From DASZZZ01 sp036260375 (GTDB lineage Bacteria > Actinomycetota > CADDZG01 > WHSQ01): a DNA stretch of 43,891 bases. The DNA lies in the NCBI GenBank assembly GCA_036260375.1, contig DASZZZ010000081.1:1-43891 (forward strand), written 5' to 3'. This document shows positions 1 through 8,029 of the stretch, piece after piece (within the stretch, counting starts at the first letter, position 1; the number at the start of each line of letters is the position of its first letter). The position numbers and the translations under genes were made by a program. The notes beneath the pieces were generated by a model. It had not been told where the DNA came from. It ran no database searches and saw nothing but the letters and a program-made list of their open reading frames with translations.

Positions 1-408
1 GCGTTCTTCTTCGCCGCGGCCCTGTACATGCTGTTCGGACGGTTCGTGCACAAGGCGTACAAGAAGAAGCGGACGTTCTATGCCGTCACCGACCGCCGTG
101 TCGTGTACCTCGCGCGTAGACGCTTGCGCGACAAGCTCTACGACATGCCGTTCGAGGACATCCGGAAGATCGCCGGCGAGGACACGGTGGTCGACGGGTG
201 CGGGTCGTTGACGTTCTCGCGCCGCGGCGTGGGCGGCTTCCTCGACCCGTGGGACTGGCAGCGGGACCTCTTCTGCATGTGGGGTCATCGCGGCGCCGTG
301 CTGTTCTACGACGTCGACGGCGCGCTAGATCTTCGCGACTGGGTCGCGCGTCTCCGGTCCGTCCGTCAGGAGGAGCGCTCGGGCCTTGCGGCACCGCCTC
401 TGCGGTGA
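1..408 (+). CDS. PH-like (YdbT/bPH-type) membrane protein, 5' truncated
   Basis: The reading frame is open from the first base, so the gene begins outside the window; the ATG at 28 is only an internal methionine. The visible 135 residues start with a hydrophobic stretch (AFFFAAALYMLF), then a basic patch, then YAVTDRRVVYL, which is typical of the first strands of bacterial PH domains that follow membrane helices. A C-terminal GHRGAVLFYDVDGALDLRDW segment fits the end of such a domain. The role is unknown; bacterial PH-domain proteins are membrane-associated. The last 43 bases overlap the convergent agmatinase gene. Family assignment is moderate, function not assigned. Confidence 0.6.
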   Translation, partial: AFFFAAALYMLFGRFVHKAYKKKRTFYAVTDRRVVYLARRRLRDKLYDMPFEDIRKIAGEDTVVDGCGSLTFSRRGVGGFLDPWDWQRDLFCMWGHRGAVLFYDVDGALDLRDWVARLRSVRQEERSGLAAPPLR

Positions 409-1361
409 ACGGCCAGGCCCGCCAGCGCGTCCACGACCACGCGGTGCGCCGCCATCGCGGTGATGTCCGCGTGGTCGTACGGCGGCGACACCTCGACGAC
501 GTCCATCCCCGCCAGCCCCCGCGCCACCGTCAGCCTCCGTATCGCCCGCAGCAGCTCGCGCGTCGACATGCCCCCCGGCTCGGGCGTGCCGGTTCCGGGC
601 GCGAACGCCGGGTCGAGCACGTCGACGTCGATCGACAGGAACAGGTGCTCCGCAGGCGCGATCCACGCGAGCACGTCGTCCACGATCGCGTCGATCCCGC
701 GCTCCACGACGTCCTCCATCCGCTGCCACCGCACGCCCGCGCTCCGGGCCCACGACCACTCTTCGGGGTTCGGCCAGTAGCCGCGCAGCCCGACCTGTAC
801 CAACCGCTCTCCCGGCAGGATGCCCTCGTCGACGAGGTGGCGGAACGGCGTTCCGTGCGCGCGGGTCACACCCCAGTTCTCGGTCGCGGTGTCGGTGTGC
901 GTGTCGAACTGGACGACCGCGAGCGAGCCCTTCGGGAGGGACGCGGCGACGGCGGAGACGTCCGGGTACGCGATCGAGTGGTCGCCGCCGAGGACGACCG
1001 GGACCGCGCCGGCCCCGACGACGTCGGACACCGCGGCGTGCAGCGCGCGGTGGCTCGTGGCGGGGTCGCCGGGCATGACGGCGGCGTCGCCGTAGTCGAC
1101 GATCGCCAGCTCGGCGAACGGGTCGACGCCGAGCGCGAGGTGCCAGCGCGACGGCGGCCCTCCGCCCTCCCACGCGTTGCGGATCGCGCGGGGGCCGAAG
1201 CGCGTCCCGGGCCGCGAGCTGACGAGGTCGTCCATCGGCGCGCCGACGATCGCGACGTCGGCCCCCGCGAGGTCGCGCGCGTCGAGGACCAGCGGGACCT
1301 TCTCGAACGTGCCCATCCCCGCGAACGCGGGCTCGGGCCGGCGGTTGACGTCCACGGACAC
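366..1361 (-). CDS. speB: Agmatinase/arginase-family ureohydrolase
   Basis: Binuclear manganese hydrolase expected to cleave a guanidino substrate, such as agmatine to putrescine and urea. All metal-binding motifs are visible: GGDHS, FDTHTDT (the D-x-H-x-D motif) and SIDVDVLDPAFAPGTGTPEP. Length from the GTG at 1361 is 331 residues, near the family norm. An in-frame ATG at 1475 would add 38 residues of arginine/histidine-rich sequence that does not look like a family N-terminus, and neither start has a convincing ribosome site, so the start is uncertain. The gene stands alone, convergent with the PH-like gene and divergent from the next one. Agmatine is the commonest substrate in bacteria, but guanidinobutyrate or related compounds cannot be excluded; the family call is firm, the substrate is inferred. 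Confidence 0.85.
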   Translation of the reverse strand: MSVDVNRRPEPAFAGMGTFEKVPLVLDARDLAGADVAIVGAPMDDLVSSRPGTRFGPRAIRNAWEGGGPPSRWHLALGVDPFAELAIVDYGDAAVMPGDPATSHRALHAAVSDVVGAGAVPVVLGGDHSIAYPDVSAVAASLPKGSLAVVQFDTHTDTATENWGVTRAHGTPFRHLVDEGILPGERLVQVGLRGYWPNPEEWSWARSAGVRWQRMEDVVERGIDAIVDDVLAWIAPAEHLFLSIDVDVLDPAFAPGTGTPEPGGMSTRELLRAIRRLTVARGLAGMDVVEVSPPYDHADITAMAAHRVVVDALAGLAVHRRGGAARPERSS

Positions 1362-1531
1362 ATTGTCGCGGACGCGCGCGCCCGCGTGCCCATGGTCGTG
1401 GTGTCGACGTCGTCGACCGGTGGCCGACGCGGTGAAGGGGCTGCGGCTGCGACGGCGAAAGTCGTCGTTGCGCATCGCGTCGCGGGGGTGTCAGATTGAC
1501 GCCCAGGGATGCCTTCAGGCGGAGGTGGGGC

Positions 1532-3127
1532 ATGGGTGGACGACTGCCATGGCGCCGGTCGGGCGCGCGGTCCGGAGATCGCGCCGGCGCGCGCCGTCCC
1601 GTGGTCGCGGCGCTGCTGAACCTCGGCGGGATCGGGCTCGGCTACGCGTATCTCGGGTCGTGGCTGCGCGCCGCCCTGAACGTCGCGGGGACCGCGGCGA
1701 TCGCGGGCGGGGCCCTGTTCGCGAGCGGCGACCGGATCGCGCCGGCATGGGCGCTCGCGTTCGCCGCGTGGGTCGCCGTCACGTCGTGGGACGCGTACCG
1801 CCGCGGGCGCGGCGACGCGCCGCGGGCGCGCGCAGTGCCGGTCGCGGTCGCGCTCGCCGTGCTCGTCGGCGAGGTCGCGGGGTTGTGGACGTACCGCAGC
1901 TCGGGCGACGGCGCACTGGCGGCGGGGTGGGACGCGCACCGCGCGGGCGACTGTCGCGTCGCGCTCGAGCACTACGACGGCGTCCGCTCCCCTCATCAGC
2001 TGACGTTCTCGGGAGCGGTGGCATCGGCGCGCGAGCGGGCGCGCGAGTGCGCCCGTCTCGAGGCCGCGCGCGCGGCGCGCACGCGCGACGAGTTCGACGC
2101 CGCCGTGTCGCGTTACCGCGCGTTCCTGGCCGACCACGGGAACGGCGTGCTCGGCTCGTTCGCGCGCGCAGAGGCCGCCGCGACGTACGTCGCGTGGGCC
2201 CGTGCGCTGGCGCGTGACGCCGACTACCGGACGGCGATCTCGAAGCTCGCGATCGTTCGTGACGACTTCGCCGGCACGCCGGGCGCGACGCGGGCGGCGG
2301 AGCTGACGGTGTCGATGCGCGCGGCGTGGGAGCGCGCCTACCAGAGACGACTCGACACGGCGCAACGCAAGGTCGACACCGCGTTCGCTCGCCTCCGCAG
2401 CGCCGCCGTCCTGCCGAAGCTCGAGCGATGGTTCGGCACCGCCGACGGCTTCTTCGACGGCGCCGGCGAGCGGCTCCTCGGCTTCGATCCGCCGCCCGCG
2501 GTCGCCGCCGCGCACGACGACGTCGCCGCGTCCCTGGACGCGTTCGATTCGCTCTTGTCCGACACCGCGCAGGACGTCGGCGGCTCGAACGCGTACTGCG
2601 CGGCGCCGTCAGTGCTCGCGCACCTGCGTGCGGCCGACGACGGCCGGCGGTTGCGCGCGGGGGCCGCGGCGCTGCGGCGCCGCGGCTTCGACTTCGCCGT
2701 GCCCGCGCTCGAGCGGGCGCGCATGCGCGACCGTCGCCTGGCGACGGGCGACTACGTCGTCCCGAAGGGCGGCTCGGGAGCGAACACGCTCACGCTCGAG
2801 AACCAGCTCGGCGTCGACGCGGTGTTCGCGCTCACGCTGGGCTCGAAGGAGCCGCACACCGCGGTGTACGTGCGCGCGCGCGAGGAGTTCACGATCACCG
2901 GGATGGCGAACGGCAGCTTCACCCCGTACTACACGACGGGCCGGGACTGGGATTCGGGCCTCGACGTCTTCACGCGGTCGTGTGCGTTCACCAAGGGCAA
3001 GGACGAGATGAACCTGACCTCGGACGCGACGTCGTACACGGTCGGCACGCTGACGCTGCTGCGGCGCGACGACCCCAAGGGCAAGCGCACGGCGCCGCTC
3101 GACCCGGGCTCGTTCCCGAACCTGTAA
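1532..3127 (+). CDS. Membrane-anchored hypothetical protein with helical repeat-like region
   Basis: I do not recognise a named family. The ATG at 1532 is chosen because GGAGGTGGGG lies just upstream; a TTG at 1496 would extend it by 12 residues. The first 130 residues hold three or four hydrophobic helices (for example VVAALLNLGGIGLGYAYLG, ALNVAGTAAIAGGALF and AVALAVLVGEVAGLW). The rest is an exported or cytoplasmic tail: an alanine/arginine-rich helical region resembling TPR-type repeats (about 140-280), then a C-terminal beta-rich domain (about 410-531) with VYVRAREEFTITGMANG and a late cysteine. A TPR-plus-surface-domain arrangement suggests a scaffold or envelope role, but that is inference. 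It is monocistronic and followed by a weak hairpin. Confidence 0.75.
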   Translation: MGGRLPWRRSGARSGDRAGARRPVVAALLNLGGIGLGYAYLGSWLRAALNVAGTAAIAGGALFASGDRIAPAWALAFAAWVAVTSWDAYRRGRGDAPRARAVPVAVALAVLVGEVAGLWTYRSSGDGALAAGWDAHRAGDCRVALEHYDGVRSPHQLTFSGAVASARERARECARLEAARAARTRDEFDAAVSRYRAFLADHGNGVLGSFARAEAAATYVAWARALARDADYRTAISKLAIVRDDFAGTPGATRAAELTVSMRAAWERAYQRRLDTAQRKVDTAFARLRSAAVLPKLERWFGTADGFFDGAGERLLGFDPPPAVAAAHDDVAASLDAFDSLLSDTAQDVGGSNAYCAAPSVLAHLRAADDGRRLRAGAAALRRRGFDFAVPALERARMRDRRLATGDYVVPKGGSGANTLTLENQLGVDAVFALTLGSKEPHTAVYVRAREEFTITGMANGSFTPYYTTGRDWDSGLDVFTRSCAFTKGKDEMNLTSDATSYTVGTLTLLRRDDPKGKRTAPLDPGSFPNL

Positions 3128-3143
3128 CGCCGGACGGAGGTAG

Positions 3144-3167
3144 CGGCCCGGCACGCGGCACGGGCCG
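3144..3167. terminator. Hairpin between convergent genes
   Basis: A 7-bp GC stem (CGGCCCG / CGGGCCG) with a 10-nt loop lies in the 42-bp gap between the two convergent genes. There is no T-tract, so its role as a terminator for either strand is tentative. Confidence 0.4.
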
Positions 3168-3169
3168 GC

Positions 3170-5143
3170 TCAGGGAGCGAGCTCGACGATGGCGTAGTTG
3201 GCGCGGTGGTCGGCGACGTAGTTCGGGTCGCCGACGTCGGCGGAGTAGCGCGCGTCGCGCGCGGCCGCGACCACCGCCGGCTTGGCGAAGACGTAGTCGA
3301 TGCGCATCGGTTTGCCAGCGCGGCTTCGGGCGTGCTCGGCGAGGTCGGCATCGGAAGTGCTGTTGGCGACGTAGACCGCGTCCTGGTACCCGAAGCGACG
3401 CGTCACCACGCGCCAGAAGCGCGTCTCGTCGCACACGACGCGCTCTAGCCCCCGGTTGCGGCACCGTCGATGGCAGAACTCGCCGCCGAGCACGCGGTTC
3501 GAGACGTCGGGATAGGTGCGCCGCATGAAGCTCGCCGTCGCCTTGGCCCATTCGACTCTCCGCCGCGCCGCCAGCACCGGCGACGAGAAGAACTTGTCGG
3601 ACTTGAAGTGCACGCTCATCGCCGACAGTCGGCTGCCGGTCGCGCGCTCTCGCAGCAGCGCGTGCGCGTGGTGCGGGATCGTCCGGATGCCGACGGCCGT
3701 GCGATCGCGCTCGCGCTGAGGCGTGGCGAGGTAGCCGCCGCCGCCGAACTCCATCGTGCGCTCGTTCACGATGATCGCGGTGTTCTTCTTGAAGAGGTCG
3801 GCGCCGGTCAGCTCGCCGTCGCGCGTGCGCGCCCGTATCCACAGCGACGTGTCGGGATACACCACTGCCCGATAGGGCAGCGCGAAGCGCTCCGTCAGAC
3901 GCGCCGCGGTCTTGAAGGTCGCGATCGGGCTGACCTCCTGGACCAGCAGCACGTCGGGCGCGTACGGGAGCACGTTCGCCATGCGCCGCGCGAAGTTCCG
4001 CAGCTCGGTGAAGCGCTCCTGGTCGCCGAAGCCGGCGTGGATGTCGTCGCCGTGGTGGTCGTGCACCTCCTTGAGGTTCTGGTCGACGACGAGGATCTGG
4101 CCGGCGGGGGTGAGCGGGAGTGGGAAGGCCGACGTGGGCCGCTCGCACGAGACGCGCGCTCCGAAGCCCGCCCCCTGGTAGCAGTGGTCGACGCGCGCGC
4201 CGCCGTGCAGCGCGTCCGCGCGGCGCCCTCCGAACAGCCAGTCGGGCCCGCCGCCGCCCGACAGGCGGTCGCCACCCCCGTCGCCGTCGAGCCGGTCGGC
4301 CCCGGCGCGTCCCGCGACGAGGTCGCCGCCCGCGCCGCCGTGGACGGCGTCGTCGCCCGCGCCGCCCGAGAGCCCGTCGTCGCCGGAGTCCCCGACGAGC
4401 TCGTCCGAGCCGGCGCCTCCGCTGACGGCGTCGTGACCGCCGCCGGCGGCGATCGCGTCGTCGTCCGCGCCGCCGTCGAGCTCGTCGCGCCCGCCGTCGC
4501 CGGCCAGCACGTCGTCGCCGAGGCCGCCGGCGAGGTGATCGCCGCGCGTCCCGCCGACGAGTCGGTCGGCGCCGTCGCCGCCGACGAGGACGTCGATCGC
4601 ACCGCCCCCGGAGAGCTGGTCGTCCCCGTCGTCGCCGTGCAGCTCCAGGGCGTCCACGGGGACGTCGACGTCGGCGCCCGCGACTCCGAGCGCGTCGCGG
4701 CCCGCGCCCCCCGAGAAGTATGCGGCCTCGACGCCGGCGACCGCGACGCGCGCGAGCGGCGCCGATGCCGTGCCGATGTCGACGCGCGCGGCGCCCAGCG
4801 TCGTTACGTCCGCCCGGGCGGTGCCGAGGACCGACAGTCGGTCAGCTCCGTCGCCGAGGTCGACGCGAAAGATCGCGCCCGCCGAGAAGGCACGCCCGCG
4901 CAGGGCGAACGCGAGGTCGTCGTCGCCGGGCGAGCCGACGACGCGCACGCGCGCTACGGTCGCGGTCGTCGCGTCGCCACAGGCGACTCCGTCGACGGCC
5001 ATGCGCCCGCCGGCGCCGACCGAGATCGTCGCGGACCCGCCCGCGAGCCGGATCACCGCGACGCGGCCCGAGAACTCGCACTCCGACGCAGCGCGCGCGG
5101 CCGGAATCGGGCTCAGCGCGACCGCTGCGAGCGCAGCAGCCAT
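3170..5143 (-). CDS. Secreted RTX-repeat protein fused to endonuclease/exonuclease/phosphatase-like domain
   Basis: The ATG at 5143 opens a secretion signal (MAAALAAVALSPIPAARA). The same frame runs on to an ATG at 5299, which would add 52 residues that do not look like a leader; a basic DGRRART stretch just before 5143 leaves the start open. After a beta-rich region comes a long block of glycine/aspartate nonapeptides (GGDGADRLVGG type, about residues 155-310) that bind calcium and fold outside the cell. The last 270 residues look like an EEP domain: VDQNLKE, LLVQEV with the catalytic Glu, and ADHRANYAIV with the final Asp-His. The usual GDxN motif reads GGEFC, so two catalytic positions differ. 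Likely an extracellular nuclease or phosphodiesterase descendant; activity is uncertain. Confidence 0.8.
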   Translation of the reverse strand: MAAALAAVALSPIPAARAASECEFSGRVAVIRLAGGSATISVGAGGRMAVDGVACGDATTATVARVRVVGSPGDDDLAFALRGRAFSAGAIFRVDLGDGADRLSVLGTARADVTTLGAARVDIGTASAPLARVAVAGVEAAYFSGGAGRDALGVAGADVDVPVDALELHGDDGDDQLSGGGAIDVLVGGDGADRLVGGTRGDHLAGGLGDDVLAGDGGRDELDGGADDDAIAAGGGHDAVSGGAGSDELVGDSGDDGLSGGAGDDAVHGGAGGDLVAGRAGADRLDGDGGGDRLSGGGGPDWLFGGRRADALHGGARVDHCYQGAGFGARVSCERPTSAFPLPLTPAGQILVVDQNLKEVHDHHGDDIHAGFGDQERFTELRNFARRMANVLPYAPDVLLVQEVSPIATFKTAARLTERFALPYRAVVYPDTSLWIRARTRDGELTGADLFKKNTAIIVNERTMEFGGGGYLATPQRERDRTAVGIRTIPHHAHALLRERATGSRLSAMSVHFKSDKFFSSPVLAARRRVEWAKATASFMRRTYPDVSNRVLGGEFCHRRCRNRGLERVVCDETRFWRVVTRRFGYQDAVYVANSTSDADLAEHARSRAGKPMRIDYVFAKPAVVAAARDARYSADVGDPNYVADHRANYAIVELAP

Positions 5144-5431
5144 CGCCGTTCGCGCCCGCCGGCCGTCACAGGTAGTCAGAAGGGCTCCCGCATCGATGTC
5201 GTCCGCCCACTTGCGGCCGGACCCGCGGCCGCCGCAGACCCTTTTGTACCTCGGTGACACTTCCTGGTAAATGGGCTTGCCGTACGTAGATTGCGCCAAT
5301 CGGCGCCGCGAGAGTCATGGACCGGCGTCGACGCGACCGACGCGACGCGCGACGCCCGCCGAGGCCGAGTCGACGACGGGACCGGGCGCAACGAGGGTCC
5401 GCGGGCGCTATCCTCTCCTCGCGGTCGTCAC

Positions 5432-5504
5432 GCCCCCTTAGCTCAGCCGGCAGAGCGTCTCCATGGTAAGGAGAAGGTCCACGGTTCGAATCCGTGAGGG
5501 GGCT
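5432..5504 (+). tRNA. tRNA-Thr (anticodon GGT)
   Basis: Full cloverleaf: the GCCCCCT acceptor arm pairs with AGGGGGC, the D-arm is GCTC/GAGC, the anticodon stem TCTCC/GGAGA encloses loop ATGGTAA (anticodon GGT), and the T-arm CACGG/CCGTG encloses TTCGAAT. It is 73 nt long with no encoded CCA. A TATCCT at 5409-5414 could be its -10 element, although I see no clear -35. Confidence 0.95.
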
Positions 5505-5528
5505 CTTCGAACGTCCTCGGGACGTCGA

Positions 5529-5603
5529 GGCGGCGTAGCTCAGGGGCAGAGCAGGCGGCTCATAATCGCCGAGTCGGTGGTTCGAGTCCACCCGCCGCTA
5601 CCA
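5529..5603 (+). tRNA. tRNA-Met (anticodon CAT)
   Basis: Cloverleaf with acceptor GGCGGCG pairing with CGCCGCT (a terminal G-U), D-arm GCTC/GAGC, anticodon stem GGCGG/TCGCC with loop CTCATAA (anticodon CAT), and T-arm GGTGG/CCACC with TTCGAGT. The 3' CCA is encoded. The acceptor and D-arm style fit elongator tRNA-Met; a CAT anticodon could also serve as lysidine-modified tRNA-Ile2. It lies 24 bases after tRNA-Thr and is probably co-transcribed with it. Confidence 0.94.
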
Positions 5604-5631
5604 CGACCGGGGGCCGCGCGGCCCCCGGTCG
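5604..5631 (+). terminator. Terminator hairpin after the tRNA pair
   Basis: A perfect 12-bp GC-rich stem (CGACCGGGGGCC and its complement) with a GCGC loop starts directly after the tRNA-Met CCA end. There is no T-run, which is common in high-GC actinobacteria. Confidence 0.7.
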
Positions 5632-5692
5632 CTCCCGCTCCGCCCCCGTCTTCGCGCTCAACCTTCGCGCCGCGCGTGCCGACCACTTCTCC

Positions 5693-6226
5693 ATGCAACT
5701 CAAGGTCTCCGGCCCCACGACCCGGTACTGCCCCGCGTGCCGTCAGGACGTCACCGACGTCGGCGGCTACTGCCTGCTGGGGCACGACCTGCGGCTCGCG
5801 TCGGCGGTGCCGCGCGTCGAGCGCTTGCGCACGGAGGTCGACGACGCGTTCGACGACGCCCGCGTCGAGATCGAGCGGGCGTTCGAGGACGTGCGCGCGC
5901 ACGTCGCCGTCGACGCCGCGGTCGTCGTGGCGCCTGCCGGACCCCCGCCCCCGCCCCCTCCGCCGCCCGCGCCCGTCCACGCGCCGCCGGCTCCGCCTCA
6001 CGCCGTCGTCCCGCCCCCGGCCGACGCGAGCGACGGCTTCGTCGCGCGCGCCGCGACGGTGTGGCGCTCGCTCGAGCACGACGAGGCCGCACTCGCCGGA
6101 GATCCGATCGAGGCGTTCGCGCCGCCGCCGCGCATGGACTGGGGGCCGGAGCGCCCCGCGCTCCTGAGCCGGTCCGGCCGACGTGCCCGCCTCGGGCTCA
6201 GGCGCTCGGCGCAGGCCGCCCACTAG
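5693..6226 (+). CDS. Zinc-ribbon/proline-rich hypothetical protein
   Basis: I recognise no named family. The N-terminus carries a probable zinc-binding knuckle (YCPACRQDV followed by GGYCLLGHDL, giving Cys-x2-Cys and Cys/His). A charged, predicted helical segment follows at about 45-75, then a run of ten prolines and a Pro/Ala linker (about 83-110), then a C-terminal part ending in a basic RRARLGLRRS stretch. No signal peptide or membrane helix is visible, so it is probably cytoplasmic. It lies between the tRNAs and rpmG. No strong ribosome site precedes the ATG, so the start is tentative. Confidence 0.65.
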   Translation: MQLKVSGPTTRYCPACRQDVTDVGGYCLLGHDLRLASAVPRVERLRTEVDDAFDDARVEIERAFEDVRAHVAVDAAVVVAPAGPPPPPPPPPAPVHAPPAPPHAVVPPPADASDGFVARAATVWRSLEHDEAALAGDPIEAFAPPPRMDWGPERPALLSRSGRRARLGLRRSAQAAH

Positions 6227-6249
6227 CTCCCCCTCGGCCCGCCCGCGGC

Positions 6250-6255
6250 TATAAT
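6250..6255 (+). promoter_or_regulatory. Probable -10 element of rpmG
   Basis: TATAAT, a perfect -10 hexamer, stands in otherwise GC-rich DNA 48 bases before the rpmG GTG. No good -35 is seen at 16-18 bp. It is the best promoter candidate for the ribosomal protein gene. Confidence 0.5.
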
Positions 6256-6303
6256 GGCCGCTCCCGCCGTCGGACCGTCCGACCGCGACCCACGAGGTGA
6301 CCA

Positions 6304-6465
6304 GTGGCCAGTGATCGCCGCGTCCACGTGACGCTCGAGTGCACGAAGTGCAAGCGGCGCAACTACATCACCGAGAAGAACCGGCATAACGACCGCGATC
6401 GCATCGAGCTCAAGAAGTACTGCCGCTGGTGCTCGGGCCACACGGCCCACAAAGAGACCCGCTGA
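6304..6465 (+). CDS. rpmG: 50S ribosomal protein L33
   Basis: Encodes 53 residues, the usual L33 length. The protein reads VTLECTKCKRRNYITEKN followed by LKKYCRWC, so both CxxC pairs of the zinc-binding form of L33 are present. L33 sits near the E site of the large ribosomal subunit. The start is GTG at 6304, preceded by GAGGTGACCA. It is too short to stand out as an ORF but is unmistakable by sequence. In many actinobacteria rpmG follows tRNA genes and leads to secE-nusG; here an RTX repeat cluster follows instead. Confidence 0.96.
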   Translation: MASDRRVHVTLECTKCKRRNYITEKNRHNDRDRIELKKYCRWCSGHTAHKETR

Positions 6466-6677
6466 CCGCCGCGCGCGTCCACCTCCGGACCGTCTGATGG
6501 CGCGCCCGTCGAACGAGGGACCCTTCTCGTAGCGCGTCCGCGCCTGCCGGTCGCATCCGCGAGCTGCGTGGAGTCGGCGAGGCGATAGCGGGCGTGTCGC
6601 CCGGCACACTGCTTCTCACCGTCGCCGTCCCCAAGCTGAGACCGCGCCGCGTCGACGCGGCACGACGGGAGGCAGCG

Positions 6678-7736
6678 ATGACACGGATGCGGACGACGGC
6701 ACTGCTCGCGGCGACGGGATTGATCGTGTACGGGGTGGCGACGGCACCGGCGGCCGCGGCCACGTTCACGTGCTTCGGCGAGACTCCGACGAAGCTGGGC
6801 ACCGACGCCGGTGAGGTCCTGCGCGGGACGGATCGCCGCGACGTGATCGCCGCGAGAGACGGCGACGACACGATCGTCGGGCTCGCCGGCGACGATCTCC
6901 TGTGTGGCGGTCCGGGCGACGACGTCATGCGGGGCGGCGACGGCGCCGACGCGCTGTCCGGCTGGAGCGGCTTCGACCTCATCGTCGGCGGGGACGGCGA
7001 CGACACGCTCAACGGCAACCACAACGGCGACACGCTGAAGGGCCGCGACGGCGACGACGCCCTCGAGGGCGGCTCGGAGGACACCCAGGACGACGCGCTG
7101 TTCGGCGCCGACGGCGACGACGTGCTCGTCGACTCGGGTGGCGAAGACAGCGACGACTACGTCTGGGGCGGCGCCGGCAACGACCGGCTGCTGCCGGGCG
7201 GCGGACGCGACTACCTGCTCGGCGGCGCCGGCGACGACGCCCTCGACGGCGGCCCGGCGCGGGATGTCGCCGATTACGGCAAGTGCGCCGACTGTGGCCC
7301 GGTCGACGTCAACCTGCAGACCGGCGTGGCGACGGAGGGGGGCCCCGATCACGTCGTCGGGACCGACTCGCTGGTGCGGATCGAGCACGTGGTAGGGACG
7401 GCGTTCGACGACGTGTTCGTCGGCGACGACAAGGACAACATGTTCTCCGACGTGTCGTGCTGCGAGGCCGGGGGCGACGACCGCGTCGACGGCGCGGGCG
7501 GCGACGACTTGCTCGGTTCGGGCGCCGGCAACGACGTCGTGGCCGGAGGCCCCGGCGAGGACGTCGTTCTCGGGGGGGACGGCGACGACGACGTCGCCGG
7601 AGACGCGGGCAACGACGTTCTCTACGGTCAGAACGGCGACGACGCGCTGGACGGAGGCGCCGATTCCGATCTCCTCGACGGAGCCGCCGGAATCGACGTC
7701 TGCACGAACGGCGAGGCGACGCAAGACTGCGAGTAG
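6678..7736 (+). CDS. Secreted RTX calcium-binding repeat protein, paralogue 1
   Basis: The ATG at 6678 follows GGGAGGCAGCG and begins a signal peptide (TTALLAATGLIVYGVATAP, cleavage after AAA). The mature chain consists largely of GGxGxDxLxG nonapeptides that form calcium-bound parallel beta-rolls outside the cell. Landmarks shared with the next two genes are a TCFGE start, DLLCGGPGDD, a central CADCGPVDVNLQTGV module, a vicinal CC (DVSCCEAGG), and a C-terminus with VCTNGEATQDCE, so disulfides probably staple the roll. There is no lipase, protease or adhesin domain. The DNA around its start is nearly identical to that of paralogue 2, showing tandem duplication. An envelope or matrix role is inferred only from the fold. 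Confidence 0.88.
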   Translation: MTRMRTTALLAATGLIVYGVATAPAAAATFTCFGETPTKLGTDAGEVLRGTDRRDVIAARDGDDTIVGLAGDDLLCGGPGDDVMRGGDGADALSGWSGFDLIVGGDGDDTLNGNHNGDTLKGRDGDDALEGGSEDTQDDALFGADGDDVLVDSGGEDSDDYVWGGAGNDRLLPGGGRDYLLGGAGDDALDGGPARDVADYGKCADCGPVDVNLQTGVATEGGPDHVVGTDSLVRIEHVVGTAFDDVFVGDDKDNMFSDVSCCEAGGDDRVDGAGGDDLLGSGAGNDVVAGGPGEDVVLGGDGDDDVAGDAGNDVLYGQNGDDALDGGADSDLLDGAAGIDVCTNGEATQDCE

Positions 7737-7767
7737 GTGCTCGACGCACGAGCGCACCGGTTGCGGC

Positions 7768-7876
7768 GGCTTCGATGGCCACGACGACCTCGACGGCGGC
7801 ACGGGTTCCGACGCCGTCGACGGCGGCGCGGCGTCACGTCTGTGCGAACGCAGAGTCCACCACGGACTGTGACTAG
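7768..7876 (+). pseudogene. Decayed 3' end of an RTX paralogue
   Basis: Between paralogues 1 and 2 the DNA encodes a last RTX repeat (DDLDGGTGSDAVDGGA) in one frame. The family's cysteine tail continues in another frame (HVCANAESTTDCD and a stop), parallel to VCTNGEATQDCE at the end of paralogue 1. It has no start, signal peptide or ribosome site. It is best read as the frameshifted relic of a further tandem copy or of a recombination event. Confidence 0.6.
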
Positions 7877-8029
7877 GGCGGCATGGACGCGTCGCGGACC
7901 CGGACGACGTCGCCGAGCGGCTTGTCGGCGATCCGACACCGGCTCTGTCGCCCGCCTCACCACGCGCGACGGCGGTCTCGGCCATCGTCGGGTCGACGCC
8001 GCAACGGTGCGGCACGACGGGAGGCAGCG

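Noticed and set aside
3470..5257. 595-residue plus-strand open frame opposite the RTX-EEP gene
   Set aside because: It is the mirror of GC-rich RTX repeat DNA; composition is Val/Ala/Arg/Asp monotony without any fold, while the minus strand has clear domains.
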